Notes: generated by a model not told the origin, from the letters alone. Positions 13,655 to 24,835 are shown, numbered from the stretch's first letter. The stretch is 64,000 bases of DNA from Symbiodinium kawagutii (GCA_009767595.1 VSDK01011740.1:33946-97945), one strand, 5' to 3'. Program-made: numbers and translations.

Positions 13655-15135
13655 TTCAATGCATGATGATGCAACAACTATGTGTTGAGACATGTTGCAG
13701 TAGGTGTATTTTTAGTGTTTGATGCTGCCAAGTTGCTCCGATAGTTACGTGCACTGAAGGTGTTGGGGGTTGGTTGGAATTTTTCACTGCCGAGTCACTG
13801 AGTTTCAACCCGTGCTTATATGTCAAAGAGTGTAGCACAGCCATCCGGATCCTGCATACTTGATTTCTTCTCGAGGCTTCTCGCTTGACCAGCCAAGTGA
13901 TTTTCAGTATTTTGCTGTGTTGGCATTATTCTCAACCCCCATGATTTTCAGTGTTTTGCTACCCCTGAGGCCGAAAGCGTGGTGCACCAGTGTGACCTCG
14001 CCATGGTTGCGGAGTTGCTGCAGCTTCCCCAGGTAGTTACTGAGTGAGCTCATAGTTACCCAGCTGCCAGTTGAGAAAAGTATATAACAACTGACAAAAA
14101 TCAGCAATGATTCACCACCAACGTTTGTTGGCTTTTTTTTGGGGGAAAGGGACGGAAAAACATCTATAATCATGGTAAGACCAAATAGGTCCTAAGAAGG
14201 TCAACCACTGCTTTAGTTGGACAACTGCAAATGCAATGATACCACGGCCGAGTGTCAATTGCGAAAGTTGGTTGACATGGATCCCTTCATTTTGAGAAGC
14301 AGCCCCGACAAGAACAAGAAAAAAAACAGCACTCACAGGGAGGTCGTTACTGGCATCATTTTGGGTTACAGTAAGCCATTGAAAAGCACTGGGCTGTGCA
14401 GATCCAATAGCTTCGAAGCCTGTTGTTAGGTCCAAAGTTTTCATCCAGTGTTGCTATACTTGGTGTCCATTCTTTTGGGCTGCCAAACAGAAGGTGCATG
14501 TCCAAGTGCGATTCAAAAATCCAGAGGCGGTCATGACTCCGGTATGAAACCGCATCGGCATTATTTGTGGAACACACTTGCTTGCTCTCACCCACTGATG
14601 CACCAAATATGTATCTCCAAATGGACTTAGGCTTGCAATGAAGTCAATGGGGGCGTGAGATTTCTTGCGGATCTGATCTCGCCATGCATGGCAACTAATG
14701 ATGCCCCGATTCGATGGCTGATGTCAGCAGTAACAAAATGTGCTCGAATAATCTAGCCAGAAAACCCTGAATGATACTTGGCTGTCCTCTAAAACTGGAT
14801 TGATTCGACTGGCGATCAGGTTTACCCTTATTTTGTTGTTGAAATGCTATATGTTTTCTTTCACAGTCACATCACCATCATCATCAGAAGTGTCAGCATG
14901 GTGGACTCGTCAGTGTACACACTTAGTCGTCCAGCACTTAGTGCATGTGGTTTAGTTGTGGTAGCAGTTTGTGATATGTACTGGCTGGTGGTGTTGGGTG
15001 GGTTTTTATAGGGGTTGTAACCATTCATGTATACTTGATGCCAGCAGATAATAACCTGTGGCCTCATGATTTCATTTCACCTGCATGTTCAAAGAAATAG
15101 CACATTTTTTCACATGAGGTTCCCAGTATCCCCAG
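13655..15135. other. Intron or spacer, no exon called
   Basis: Short open frames on both strands, none with both splice signals and protein-like composition. Confidence 0.4.
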
Positions 15136-15318
15136 GATTTCCAACTCCTTGGGTCCTTGTGTGCTGGTGCTCGTAGTTTCCATCTCCATGCCTTGGGCCG
15201 ATCACAGCTTCCTAGGCTTCCCCTCGGCCAGGTCGTTACCGGCCCTGTGAGCTCCTTCAAGAGGATGGTGCTGGGCCGGTGCGGACTTGCCAGCATCGCA
15301 GCTTCAAGAGATTGCTAG
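15136..15318 (+). CDS. Candidate exon, function unknown
   Basis: Acceptor CCCCAG at 15135. Open to a TAG at 15316. The reading includes SFHLHALGRSQLPRLPLGQ and FKRMVLGRCGLAS. GC-rich with protein-like composition. It may end at the stop or at a GT near 15232. No domain is recognised. Confidence 0.5.
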   Translation, partial: DFQLLGSLCAGARSFHLHALGRSQLPRLPLGQVVTGPVSSFKRMVLGRCGLASIAASRDC

Positions 15319-15552
15319 GGACCAAATAGGTACCAGGTAATGGCAACCCAGGATCAACAAACAAGCAGTTGATAGGCAGGTGTCTCCCTAACTTTTGCAA
15401 GCTTGCCAAGGTGTTGTGTACCTTAACGGCCCTGTTTTGCTTGCAAGATTGCTAGGATGCCTTGTAGCTGTTCTCATGATCTGATTCGCGTGCTGGAAGC
15501 CACTGGTGTTGCACAGGGGGCGCCGTCCCTGTTTATGCAACTGCTTCGCTAG

Positions 15553-15727
15553 TCCGTGTGGATGTGGGGTTCCGGAGTGCCTCTGGCAGCAAAGCAGTAG
15601 CTTCTGAGGGTCATGTCAGGTTCATTTCCAGCAGCAGGCAACTTGAACGCCAATCAACCGGAAGAGTAGCTGCATCTGCGGTACCCGCTCCTGCCGCAAA
15701 AAGAACGCGCCTGGGGTCAGAAGCAAG
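15553..15727 (+). CDS. Well-bounded internal exon, function unknown
   Basis: Acceptor GCTAG and donor AAG, then GTAATA at 15728. The reading starts SVRVDVGFRSASGSKAVAS and continues with a low-complexity Ala/Pro/Lys/Arg stretch, AVPAPAAKRTRLGSEA. This is typical of a basic linker or nuclear-localisation-like segment. Phase 2 out. It probably belongs to the gene ending at 16326. Confidence 0.55.
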
Positions 15728-16150
15728 GTAATATTTAACAGTGGAAGTGGGGGGGCAAGCAGAAGTTTTCGAACAGAATGACTTTGGGATCTCATGACTA
15801 AGTTTTCTCATATCCTCGAGCTCTTTGCAAGGTGCGCTTGCTCCTGGCAGTGAAGGAAGCTATATATGCAGATGATGGTAACAGTAGATATAATGAATGA
15901 CTCTACCAATACCATCATGTTTACTGCATCGTCTGTTACTTTGGTAGCATATAGCTTGATGCCTGCAATAAAATGCCATATGTTTCTACCAATCCAGTGC
16001 CAGCAGCCAGATGCTGGCACTTTTGAATCAAACAAAATGCGCGGTTCATCAGTAAATGAACCGCGGGAGATGGCGGTTCATAGGCAAATGAACTCGGGGG
16101 GACAGTGGTTGGAAGGGCAAGGACACCATCATTTGTTGATTATTCTTCAG

Positions 16151-16326
16151 TGCGCGTATCATGTCCGGACACGGCCATAGTGTGCGAAGTCATGCCTGTT
16201 CGACGCAGGGTGTACGCAGTGAACTTCCATTGGAACGGACAGCAAACGTTTCGCATCCTCACGGCCCGGGGGCTGAATTCTGATGAAAGTCGTCGACGGA
16301 TGTGGGTGTTGGTCGAGGAGCGTTGA
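16151..16326 (+). CDS. Terminal exon, possible PH-domain C-terminus
   Basis: Acceptor TTCTTCAG at 16150 and stop TGA at 16324-16326. The reading includes RRRVYAVNFHWNGQQTF, then RILTARGLNSDESRRRMW, and ends VLVEER. A basic strand pair followed by a helix with an invariant-like Trp resembles the last beta strands and alpha helix of a PH domain. This is family resemblance by eye only. Upstream exons of the same gene may include 15553-15727, but an extra exon is needed to keep phase. Confidence 0.5.
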
Positions 16327-17809
16327 TGGCCTGCTATGGCTATATAATACTACTATGATAAGGGAGTAGTTCACATCAATGGTTTAGGAACAATGGCTAA
16401 TGAATTGCCCTAGTCAGGCATCCAAGCTCCAGGCTTTCTTCACATCGCTGCAAGGCCTTCAGTACCCAAGGCTGACGATGTAACCAACCAAACTTCATCC
16501 AAACTTCATGGGTAAGAAATTCATATTTAGCTGGTGTGTTTGCAATTCCTTCGAGACCGATGACCATCAGAGCCATTTGAAATTCATCTTTGATGATTGG
16601 AAATGACATTGTTTGATGATGGAAAAACGACCGTCCATACACATCATGTAAATGCTGTTATTGTTGATGGGCAAAATCAATTTGGCTGTGCCAAGGTCCC
16701 CTTGGTCCCCTTTCAGCCATCCAAGTCAGTCTCTTTGTCAACGGTTTCATGGGGCCGAAAGCATCACTGACTTACTGACCATAGCTAGTTCTGACAGCTA
16801 TATATGATATTATGTAATCACTGTAAGGGCGGAGTAATCCCAGAAATTGTTGATGGGATTCTCTGCCACAAATTGAACCATTTTTTTTTGCCCGTTCCTC
16901 TTGGGCCCTGTGCAAACATAGTGGGGCTAGCACTTCAAAGTTGGTCTAGGCACTAGCACATAAACCAACGAGCGGTTGGGCTGCCGTGCTTCCTAGACAC
17001 TTCCTGGCTGGAAATGATGAAGTTTAAAGTGTCCCCATGGCAGTAATCGCTTCTTATTGAAGTGCAGCAATTTTACTGAGACATTCTCATTGATCTTTGG
17101 GGGATCAGTTTGATTGGATGCCTCGTTGCAATATTTGCAATAGGAATGCATCAAATATAGGAGTAGCATTTGTTCTAGCACACTATTCTGGAATGACCCG
17201 CGTGTTTGGGCATTGCGCAGTGGGGGCTCCAATCTCATGTTAGAAGGTTTGTCAAAAAGATTTGCCATACAAGACAGAGTTGAGGCTAATGGCATGGCCC
17301 GTTGGGCCTATCGGCCTATGGAGAGCCATATGCTCCCTTTGCCACAGCCTCAAACCAACCAAGGTCGAACAAGTGAATAGCTGCAACCCAGAGGTGCCAG
17401 CGGGGCAAGGGCGTCATCATGATCTTGATGTGGATTGACAATGACGGATGTGATGTTGATGGTGATGATCAATTGAATAGTTTGATATGAATTGAATGGT
17501 GACACTGTTGTGATTTTGATTCGGGTATTGATTCAAAATTATTCAAGGATACATGCACAAGAAACCACATAGAAAAAGACAAATACAAAAACACACACAT
17601 AGTACTGTTCAACCATACAGAACCTGTTCAACCATAGCAGGTTTTTCAACCTGGCTAAGCTGGTTACTCATGGTTATTCATCATTTTCAGTAGGTAAACT
17701 ATGGTAAACTAGCTATTTCAATGGGTTTACTCATGGTTAACTAGCTATTTCTATGGGTTTACTCATGGCTGAACCACCTGATTGTTGAACCACCTGATGG
17801 TTGACCCAG
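16327..17809. other. Intergenic or intronic, no exon called
   Basis: AT-rich spacer. From about 17590 it has repeated AACCATAG, GGTAAACTA and GAACCACCTG motifs, all short dispersed repeats. Confidence 0.5.
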
Positions 17810-17949
17810 CTGCCAACCACGGTGGCCCGCCCAGATCCGGGCTCCGCCCAGCGAAGCCACGACCTGGGCGGACATGGCAGCGCGTGCTGCGCCCATGGTG
17901 CCGCGGTCGAGTTGAAACGGTGGCCACCAGTGCTGACCAGTGCTTCGTG
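17810..17949 (+). CDS. Candidate internal exon, frame ambiguous
   Basis: A GC-rich island between TTGACCCAG and a GTGAGC donor at 17950. Two frames are protein-like: one includes HGAAVELKRWPPVLTSASW, the other includes SEATTWADMAARAAPMVPRS. Only the first reaches the donor without a stop. A family B element begins 28 bp downstream. Function unknown. Confidence 0.45.
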
Positions 17950-17977
17950 GTGAGCTGAACCGACCTTAGTGATTCAT

Positions 17978-18079
17978 GGTGGTTTCCCAAGCCATAGGGG
18001 ACCCTTCAAAATGGTTAGTTTATTACTAACAATGACTAATAGTGATGATATGGGGGTACCCTTATTTTGAGAAACCACC
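17978..18079. mobile_element. Family B MITE-like element, 102 bp, TSD TCAT
   Basis: TIRs of about 26 bp: the left end starts GGTGGTTTCCCAAGCC and the right end finishes TTTTGAGAAACCACC. It is flanked on both sides by TCAT. It has the same length as the copy at 58525-58626. It is too short to be autonomous. Confidence 0.75.
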
Positions 18080-18240
18080 TCATGGGCCATGGTGAGTCAT
18101 AGCCAGCAGTGGTTGAATTCATGGGCCATGATGAGTCACTAGTGATTCATGGGCCATGGTGAGTCATAGCCACCTGTCCTTCAAATGGCTATATGGATTG
18201 GTTGATTAGTCATAGCCAGCAGTGGTTGAATTTGGTTAAT
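18080..18240. repeat. Short tandem/dispersed repeat block
   Basis: TCATGGGCCATGGTGAGTCA and the tail AGCCAGCAGTGGTTGAAT recur two to three times with small changes. Confidence 0.75.
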
Positions 18241-18593
18241 TGGTGGTTGACACTGGTGAACCATTGATGGTCACAAGCGTTATAGTTGGTCAATTTTTGA
18301 TGATTACTCGATGCTCAGATCACCCATTTTTGGTTGCTTAGTGGTCAACAGACGGTCTTTGATAGAGGATGGCAGTATAGCCAGTCCCAAGCAATAGGAA
18401 GGCTTGATGAATGGTTGCCGGGTAGCCAAGAGCATACAGTCAATTTGAATTATTGAATGAATATCCGAATCGCATCCAATCACTTTGTTGGATATGATGG
18501 GCAATTGTTTGTTGACATTGGGGGTTGATTACTGGCTAACTCTTGACTCACGAGTGCTGTTGGGGAAGCGTGTTGGAGCCGGAGATGATGATT

Positions 18594-18799
18594 NNNNNNN
18601 NNNNNNNNNNNNNNNNNNNNNNNNNNNNNNNNNNNNNNNNNNNNNNNNNNNNNNNNNNNNNNNNNNNNNNNNNNNNNNNNNNNNNNNNNNNNNNNNNNNN
18701 NNNNNNNNNNNNNNNNNNNNNNNNNNNNNNNNNNNNNNNNNNNNNNNNNNNNNNNNNNNNNNNNNNNNNNNNNNNNNNNNNNNNNNNNNNNNNNNNNNN
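18594..18799. other. Assembly gap of 206 N
   Basis: Unresolved bases. Anything spanning it is unknown. Confidence 1.
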
Positions 18800-20385
18800 G
18801 AATGCCGATAATCATGGTTGATACTTGATGCTGGGTTCACTTGGTTGATAGCAACATCGGCCCTGGAACCTTGGTCTTGAGAATCAATGTGGATTGTCCC
18901 ATCAACCATTTTTGGGATCAATTGGTTAGGACCACTCATCCAAGAAATGGTAGTTTGTGATGATTCCAACTGCTATGAACCTATTCATGATGTATGTGTT
19001 TCTTGGAGGGGCATGAATCAAAGGACTGGGGGGTTGACTCAAAGCCGAGCAACATGAGCCACAAGGGGCATTCAACATCATTGATCGGGTATCGCATGGG
19101 TAGCTCAGAGGCAACTTTAATGATCAACGCAGTTGGAATGCTGAACGGGACCATGCTTGGGGTAGCCATACATGGGTAGCCCTGATCACGACTTCCCCAA
19201 GGCGAGCACAAGGCAAAAGAAATGGGAGTTTGGAGACGCCAGGCCAGCGGCTGGTTTGGTCCAGCTGTGTCATGGAATGAATTGATGGGCTCCTGAATCC
19301 CGCTATTCTTTACATGACGTTCATCGGGCGAAAATGTGGAAACTCTCGGTTTTTTCAGGAACTGTGTTTGGACTCTGTCTCAGTTTTCTGGACATACAAG
19401 AGTGATATATACTTATCCATAGACATAGTCCAGTGTATTTATCACCATCTCTTTGTTTTAGGGTCCCTGTTTTTCGGGGTGCGAATGCGTTGTCACCTTT
19501 TTTTTCGTTCTTGGGCATGGTCCAATTGGCTTTCTGCAGGGATGTTTCAGATGATGGTCAACCAGCTGGGTTCAACAGGTGTCATCAACTGGGTTCAGCT
19601 GGGCATTATCCAACTGATGATGGTCAACCTGGTCAATAGCGATAAATGATCATTAAGGATGCAAAAAGTGAAGCTTAACATGTGTGAACAGGTTTTTTCA
19701 CACAAGATGGTCGATAGCCATGAAGGATAACTAAGGATACAAGCTGCGAAGCAACAACAATGAACCATTGATTATTATGATCCAACTGGTGGGCATCCAT
19801 GGTTGCATAGGAGAGGGCCAACACGTGGCTCAAACAGGTAAACCGTCATGTGATGTTCCAGTATGTTCGTCGCTATTGAGCGTCATTTCAACCCACTATC
19901 CAGCAACTATGGCTAGCAACTATTGCTAGCAACTGTTCTGCCATTGTAACTGAGACCAACTGATTCTGATTAACATCCAGCAACTATTGCTAACCAGTTG
20001 TTTGCCATTGCGACTGAGACCAACTGATTCTGATTGCCTGCGTTTTTTTGGCGTCGTGCGCTTGACAAGGCAAGATCTTCTTCGATATTTGGCGAGCTTG
20101 ACCCTAGAGAATCTTGGCAAATCCTGCGTAGGTTGGTGGAGTTCCTGATGTTTTCAGGAATCAATGCTTAGCTATGGCTAATCAATGGCTAATCAATGGC
20201 TACCGACTGCTTAATAATCAAGAGTCAGGTCAAAAAGATTGTCAATCATGGAAGTGATACCCTTCGGCTGCCCCCTTTAAAATGGTGCTGGGATGGGAAA
20301 TTGCCATGCTAAATATGCTGGCGCATACGCGGGCACAAGGCCCTGGCATACACGGATGCGAGGCCACACGTCATGACAAGCGAAG
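18800..20385. other. No exon called
   Basis: An open frame around 19044-19180 (includes SHKGHSTSLIGYRMGSS) is protein-like but also open on the - strand and lacks convincing splice sites. A 64-bp tandem duplication at 19919-20035 is listed separately. Confidence 0.4.
19919..20035. repeat. Two copies of a 64-bp tandem repeat
   Basis: The units share ACTATTGCTA near the start and GAGACCAACTGATTCTGATT at the end. They start at about 19919 and 19983. Confidence 0.8.
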
Positions 20386-20872
20386 ACTTCACCAAGGGGG
20401 CGCCCTAGGAAACTCCCGGATCCGGACGCAGCTCCTGCGGGTTATGAATGGCCACCACTAGGGCCAGATGAGAAGATTCCCACCTTCTTTGATGCTTGGC
20501 TGGTGCGGCGCTTTGGGACGGATTTCATGTGCCTGGCTGTCTTGGAAGGAACCCTGAAATGGATGGATGAGCCAGTGGTAATGGGCTACCCTTAGAATGA
20601 AAACTACCTGGTGGATCCTGGTGGTTTGATCTGGTTTGCATCCGCTTCGGATCAACATGCGTTGAAGTCACATGGATAGAAATGAAGAGAAACATGAATA
20701 TATAGTTATTTTAGATCCCTAGGGTTTCATTGAGATGGAACTATCTTGATGTACATTTCTTGACTTTCAGCAAGATCGATTTGCATACGGAACTGTGATT
20801 CCTCCATCGGCTGAAGAATCGTGCGCCGATTTGGTGATAGATACTGTCGTGGATTTTTTTGGGGACCCATGA
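20386..20872 (+). CDS. Last two exons of an unrecognised gene
   Basis: Exon 1 runs from about 20386 (acceptor near GCGAAG; an AG at 20396 is an alternative) to 20577, with donor GTAATG. It reads YEWPPLGPDEKIPTFFDAW and then FMCLAVLEGTLKWMDEPV. Exon 2 runs 20771-20872 after the acceptor GACTTTCAG, reads QDRFAYGTVIPPSAEES and ends DTVVDFFGDP with stop TGA. Both boundaries are phase 0, so the two join without a shift across a 193-bp intron. No known domain is recognised. The gene ends only 109 bp before the next start codon, a tight head-to-tail spacing in keeping with dinoflagellate gene order. Upstream exons are not identified. Confidence 0.6.
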
Positions 20873-20981
20873 TGGGATTACGGATCGATTGTGGCTGACC
20901 AGCAGGCCATCTCCAATGTGTTTTTCTTATCTGGAGGGATCTGGAGGCACTGTGTCATGTTTTCCTTGCATTTTTCAACCC

Positions 20982-22402
20982 ATGGCACAAGCAATTTTTG
21001 GAGTTCCAGTTGGACCCGGATTGCCTTTACTCGTCGCCATGGCGTTGCACACCCCGGGCCTTTTCAACGCGGTGAAGTACATGGTGCTTCTAGGTGCCTT
21101 GTATGAACCCATGCGCACTGCATTACATCGTCTTGGCACTGCTGTTGGAGGAGTGGGTGGAGTTGGAGGACTATGCAACATGGGAAATCCTGAAGATTGC
21201 CAAAGCCTGGCAGGCGTCAGTGGAGCTTATTGCTTCATCCCCGGCATCTGGGCAGGTTTCACTGGCTTCGGCCTAGTGGTGCTGCTATTGTGGATGGCTC
21301 CTATGCTGCTGGGAGCCCTGCTCAGTTCCATCAAAGTCACGCCAGGCCAGCAAGAGGCCGATGCTGAAACACTGGAGATGCTGGAGGCAAGGAATTTGAG
21401 GAGCGAGAATGGAGAAGTCAAGGTGGAAGCCTTCTTAAAGGTGTGGGCAGGCGTCTCGATTTTGTGGTTTGTCGTGCCCTTTGCCCAGTATTTGGCGGAT
21501 CCCTTCTACAGAACCAACCCATTTACTTTCATTTTGGCTTTGGCCATTGCTGCGGCTTTCCCTTTGAGTTGGCATCTCTCGCTGCTTGCCCTGCCCATGT
21601 CCAAGGAGGTTCACCCATTGATGGGCTTGGACCGTCCCACCACGGTGGCTCTCCACAAAACCATGGGCTGGGCCACAGCTGGTTGGGCTGGCGTTCATGT
21701 GGTAGGCGAGCTGGTTTACATCATCGGCACAACTGGTCTCGGTGCACTTTTTAATCTTACCGGCAAGAATGGCGAGAACCTCCTGTTCATCTTGGGCATT
21801 ACCACTGCAGTACTCATGGTGCTGCAGACCACCGTGGCCGCAGTACGTAAGCGTCCCTGGCTCAAGCCTTCCTTCCTCACCGTGCATCGCGTCATTGCTG
21901 TGCTACTTCTCTTGGCTGCTGCTGCTCACTGGTGGCCCTTTGTATTTTTCCTGCTCCCAACCGCTGCACTGCATGCAGCCGGGGCTGCGAAGCGAGCGGT
22001 CGGCAGGGAACCCACCACCCAAAGACACAGCCTTGCAGTCTTCACTGCTTTGATTGGAGCTTTCCTGGGATTGATGTTGCTGGTTGGCACCAGTAGTTTT
22101 CAAGATTTGTAAGATGTTTTTTAAATAACTTTCACCGATGTTCATCAGGTATTCCGCGATGGTTGGTGCACTATAGCATTTTTCATGCCGGGGTGGTTCA
22201 ACCATCCACCAGGTTGGTGTGGATATTACGTGCCAGAGTCATGGGCGCCGTTGGAGTTGGTCTACTGATTCCCTTCGTCTTTCCTCCGGTGGCGCTGATG
22301 GCAGAGTTTGCCTTGGCCTTTGCAGCTGCGAGCTCAGTGCTGGTGACCCACAAGAGAGAGGATGAGCAAAGCGCCCTCTCTGCTCAATTCATTGCCTCAT
22401 AG
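20982..22402 (+). CDS. Ferric-reductase/NOX-like di-heme membrane protein
   Basis: Start ATG at 20982 (ACCCATGGC context), exon 1 to 22075, exon 2 22213-22402, giving 427 residues if the intron is removed exactly. The protein is mostly hydrophobic with about eight or more membrane segments. Two adjacent helices each carry the H-x13-H heme pair of the ferric-reductase transmembrane family: HKTMGWATAGWAGVH and HRVIAVLLLLAAAAH. Family members place two stacked hemes and pass electrons across a membrane. The usual C-terminal FAD/NADPH domain is absent here, since the protein ends about 65 residues after the intron, so it may need a partner reductase or act as a heme-only transporter. The single intron is a family A element. 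An alternative in-frame donor GTAAGA at 22109 would retain 11 extra codons. Coding GC is high and the rest is unbroken. Confidence 0.8.
22076..22216 (+). mobile_element. Family A introner forming the intron
   Basis: The 133-bp element (22080-22212) starts CTGGTTGG and ends CAACCATCCACCAG. It is flanked by GTTG at 22076-22079 and 22213-22216. Its right third (TTTTTCATGCCGGGGTGG) matches other family A copies. Removing element plus one GTTG rejoins ATG TTG GTG TGG in frame. The left GTTG offers the GT donor, and the terminal AG of the element is the acceptor. Confidence 0.85.
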
Positions 22403-22800
22403 GAAGTTCGTGCCACGTCCCTTCGAGAGTGAAAGCTCGGGGGGGCTTCACAAGAATGTGGTGCAGATGATCTCCGACACCGGGGGCTGCCGGTTGGGTC
22501 TGCATCAGTTTGAATGAGCACAGTGGAACTCTTGCATGTGTGCTTAGTGAGGATCGGCGTTGTGATTAATGCCACCTCAACTTGAGGGGTTTCGAACTGT
22601 TTGAATTGATGGGCATTTCAATAGAGTTTTGGACCTCGAATATCCACTCACGGGTGGGTTGCGGGGTCCTAATCCTGAATTTTGGACATGCCCTAACCCT
22701 TTTTTGTGAGATTGCAGTTTGGCACTTGCTTCGAGGAAAAGAAGTCTAGCCATCCAAAGTAGACAGAAAGAGTCCAATTGTGTAGATGAACTGCGTTCAG
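22403..22800. other. Intergenic or intron
   Basis: No exon seen on either strand. The next exon starts after an acceptor at 22800. Confidence 0.5.
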
Positions 22801-22949
22801 TGTTTGCATATATGTTATGTATCCACTTGGTGTGCGGATTGGTGTTTCTGTGCCGGATCGCATGGCCCAGGAATCCTTGAACCATCAGCTGCGCAACTCG
22901 GCGGCTGCCAATGGTGCTGTTTGCATTGGCATTTCCTGCTGCAAAGATG
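22801..22949 (+). CDS. Well-bounded internal exon, function unknown
   Basis: Acceptor GCGTTCAG at 22800, donor GTTATT at 22950, phase 2 in and phase 1 out. The reading includes YPLGVRIGVSVPDRMAQES and NSAAANGAVCIGISCCKD. Strong codon composition. No domain recognised. Confidence 0.55.
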
Positions 22950-23339
22950 GTTATTTTATGTTATTTTGAAGATGGCTGGGGGGGTAAACTCATGCTGAGT
23001 GCACTGTCTTGGCGGATGATGGCCGGTAATCACCACATTTGGATGGACAAGCAGCTGGTGATGATTGGCCATCAAAGACGATGGCTATTTTTGGCCAATA
23101 ATCACCACACTTGGACGGCCAATAACCACCAATAATCACAGACCCTGCAGGGGGGTTTCAAGGTGCTCGGTTTTCAACTGCAGCCAGCTATGCAGGCCAT
23201 TGGTCAAGCTGGATAACCTCATCGCTTGGCATTCCCTTTGCACCTGGCTAACGTTAACAGAGTCCAAACGTTGGTTTGTGAACTCTTCTGTTTATGGGTT
23301 GGTAGCATGTTTTTGCCCAAATGACCACATTTGGGCAAA

Positions 23340-23520
23340 TTTGGTTATTGGTAGACATTTTGTATTTGCCCAAATGCAATGATTAACAAATGGTTGGTTG
23401 ACAAACATATTTTTCATGATGGGGTCGTTCAACACCAACCGCTAATGATCATTTTCAACCAGTTGTAACCATTCTTAGCCATCAACCACTTTTTATTCGG
23501 GTGGTTCAGCCACCAACCAG
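23340..23520. mobile_element. Degenerate family A copies
   Basis: 23379-23440 matches the family A core (ATTAACAAATGGTTGGTTGA, then TATTTTTCATGATGGGG) and ends ACACCAACC. A second family A-type right end, GGTTCAGCCACCAACCAG, closes at 23520. The left ends are unclear, so exact borders are not given. Confidence 0.55.
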
Positions 23521-24107
23521 TACTACTATCATCTTCTGTCATCTACTGTCATCTACCCACGGCTTCTGAATGGTTGTGGGCTTGACACAAAGCCATTTGC
23601 TGTCAGTGCCAGTCACTAAGGCATGTTTGCGGCACCCATGCTCGACGACGCCCGGGCGAGCGTGAACCAATCCTTTCAGACAATGTCGATCAACAGCTGT
23701 TGGCACCTTGGCATGTCAGGGGTTGGTTTAGCTTGGGCTGACCCTTGTGGTGCCTTTGTTATATGATGCGGTTTGTAATTCTAGATGGCCAAAGAATTTA
23801 CATTGGGCATGTTCAATCGACCATAGTTTATAGAAACCACCATGCAATCACCAAGTCCTTTAGGCAGTCGGCATGTGTTGGACACCACCAAGACTTGCTT
23901 TGAAACTTCAAAAAATGCCACCGCCTTGTTGACTTACTACGTCTATAGGTGCGACGACTGTTTCTACTTTGGCTGCTGTTCATACTGCTGCTGCTCCAAC
24001 CCTGGACTAGGATGGCATTGGAGAATTGAGTAAGAGTATGTAGAACTCAGTGCCTGTCAGACAACAACTAGCGATGATGATGCTCTACCATTTTCGTTTG
24101 GGATTTG

Positions 24108-24245
24108 CCAATGGTGCGCACCGTCCGACTCGAGGAGGGTCTACATTGTCCCAAGGGCCCTTACGATTGCGGAGCGCCGGGGATGGATGCGCATTGCCAT
24201 TGCAGCTGTCCTGTCTTGACCTTCCATGCAGCAGCCATGCTTAAG
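24108..24245 (+). CDS. Small Cys-rich reading frame
   Basis: ATG at 24108 to TAG at 24243. It reads MVRTVRLEEGLHCPKGPYDC and then a dense HCHCSC cluster. Composition is protein-like, but no AG acceptor lies between the upstream in-frame stop and the ATG. It is therefore either a tiny gene of 45 residues or part of an exon disturbed by mutation. Metal binding is possible but not shown. Confidence 0.35.
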
Positions 24246-24435
24246 TAGAGGTTTTGTTACAAACTCATGCGATTTTAATCGGTTTTGATGCATTTAACAT
24301 GGTCTTGTTGGTTCTATGGATATTTGTGGTATTGCAGTATGTTACATATGGTTTTGCTGGTTCATGGGAGCGATATTCATCCTATGCTTATGATTGCCTC
24401 TATTACTGCTTCTCAGCCCTTCACTGCAAACACCA

Positions 24436-24664
24436 GTTGCCCCCATCAAAAACTGGTTGGTGGTTTCAAGCATTTTTATTTTTCCTAGCAATCATTAACA
24501 ATTGGTTGGTTGACTCATATTTTTCATGACGGGGTGGTGACCAACCACCAACCAGACAATGATCATTATTAATTGGCCATTATTAATCACATATAACCAA
24601 CCCGCTATGAACCACTAGGTGATCATGGGTGGTTCAACCGCCAACCGGAGTTCCCCCCATCAAA
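24436..24664. repeat. 16-bp direct repeat bracketing an insertion
   Basis: AGTTGCCCCCATCAAA at about 24435 and AGTTCCCCCCATCAAA at about 24649 bracket about 200 bp that includes a family A element. The right copy lies at the start of an exon. Confidence 0.7.
24453..24555. mobile_element. Family A element, 103 bp
   Basis: Perfect inverted termini CTGGTTGGTGGTT and AACCACCAACCAG, with the core ATTAACAATTGGTTGGTTGA and TTTTTCATGACGGGGTGG. The flanks are AAAA and ACAA, an imperfect 4-bp duplication. A further family-like end, GGTTCAACCGCCAACCGG, follows at 24630-24648. Confidence 0.8.
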
Positions 24665-24665
24665 G

Positions 24666-24796
24666 GAGTCTCCACCGTGCGGCTGGTCATGGGAGCACAG
24701 GACTATGAGAAATTGGCCAATAGTTTGCCAGACCGACGGCTGGACAAATCTTGCCGTGACGTGGCCGAAATGACTTCCGGAAAGCTGCGGGCGGTG
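24666..24796 (+). CDS. Internal exon, function unknown
   Basis: Acceptor ATCAAAG (or GGAG at 24650), donor GTTCATG at 24797, phase 0 out. It reads VSTVRLVMGAQDYEKLANS, then DKSCRDVAEMTSGKLRAV. Amphipathic and helical in character, with no domain recognised. The next candidate exon of the same frame is 25048-25095. Confidence 0.55.
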
Positions 24797-24804
24797 GTTC
24801 ATGA

Positions 24805-24806
<2 letters not shown>

Positions 24807-24835
<29 letters not shown>

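Noticed and set aside
21435-21887. 150-codon - strand frame
   Set aside because: Shadow of the ferric-reductase-like gene on the + strand.
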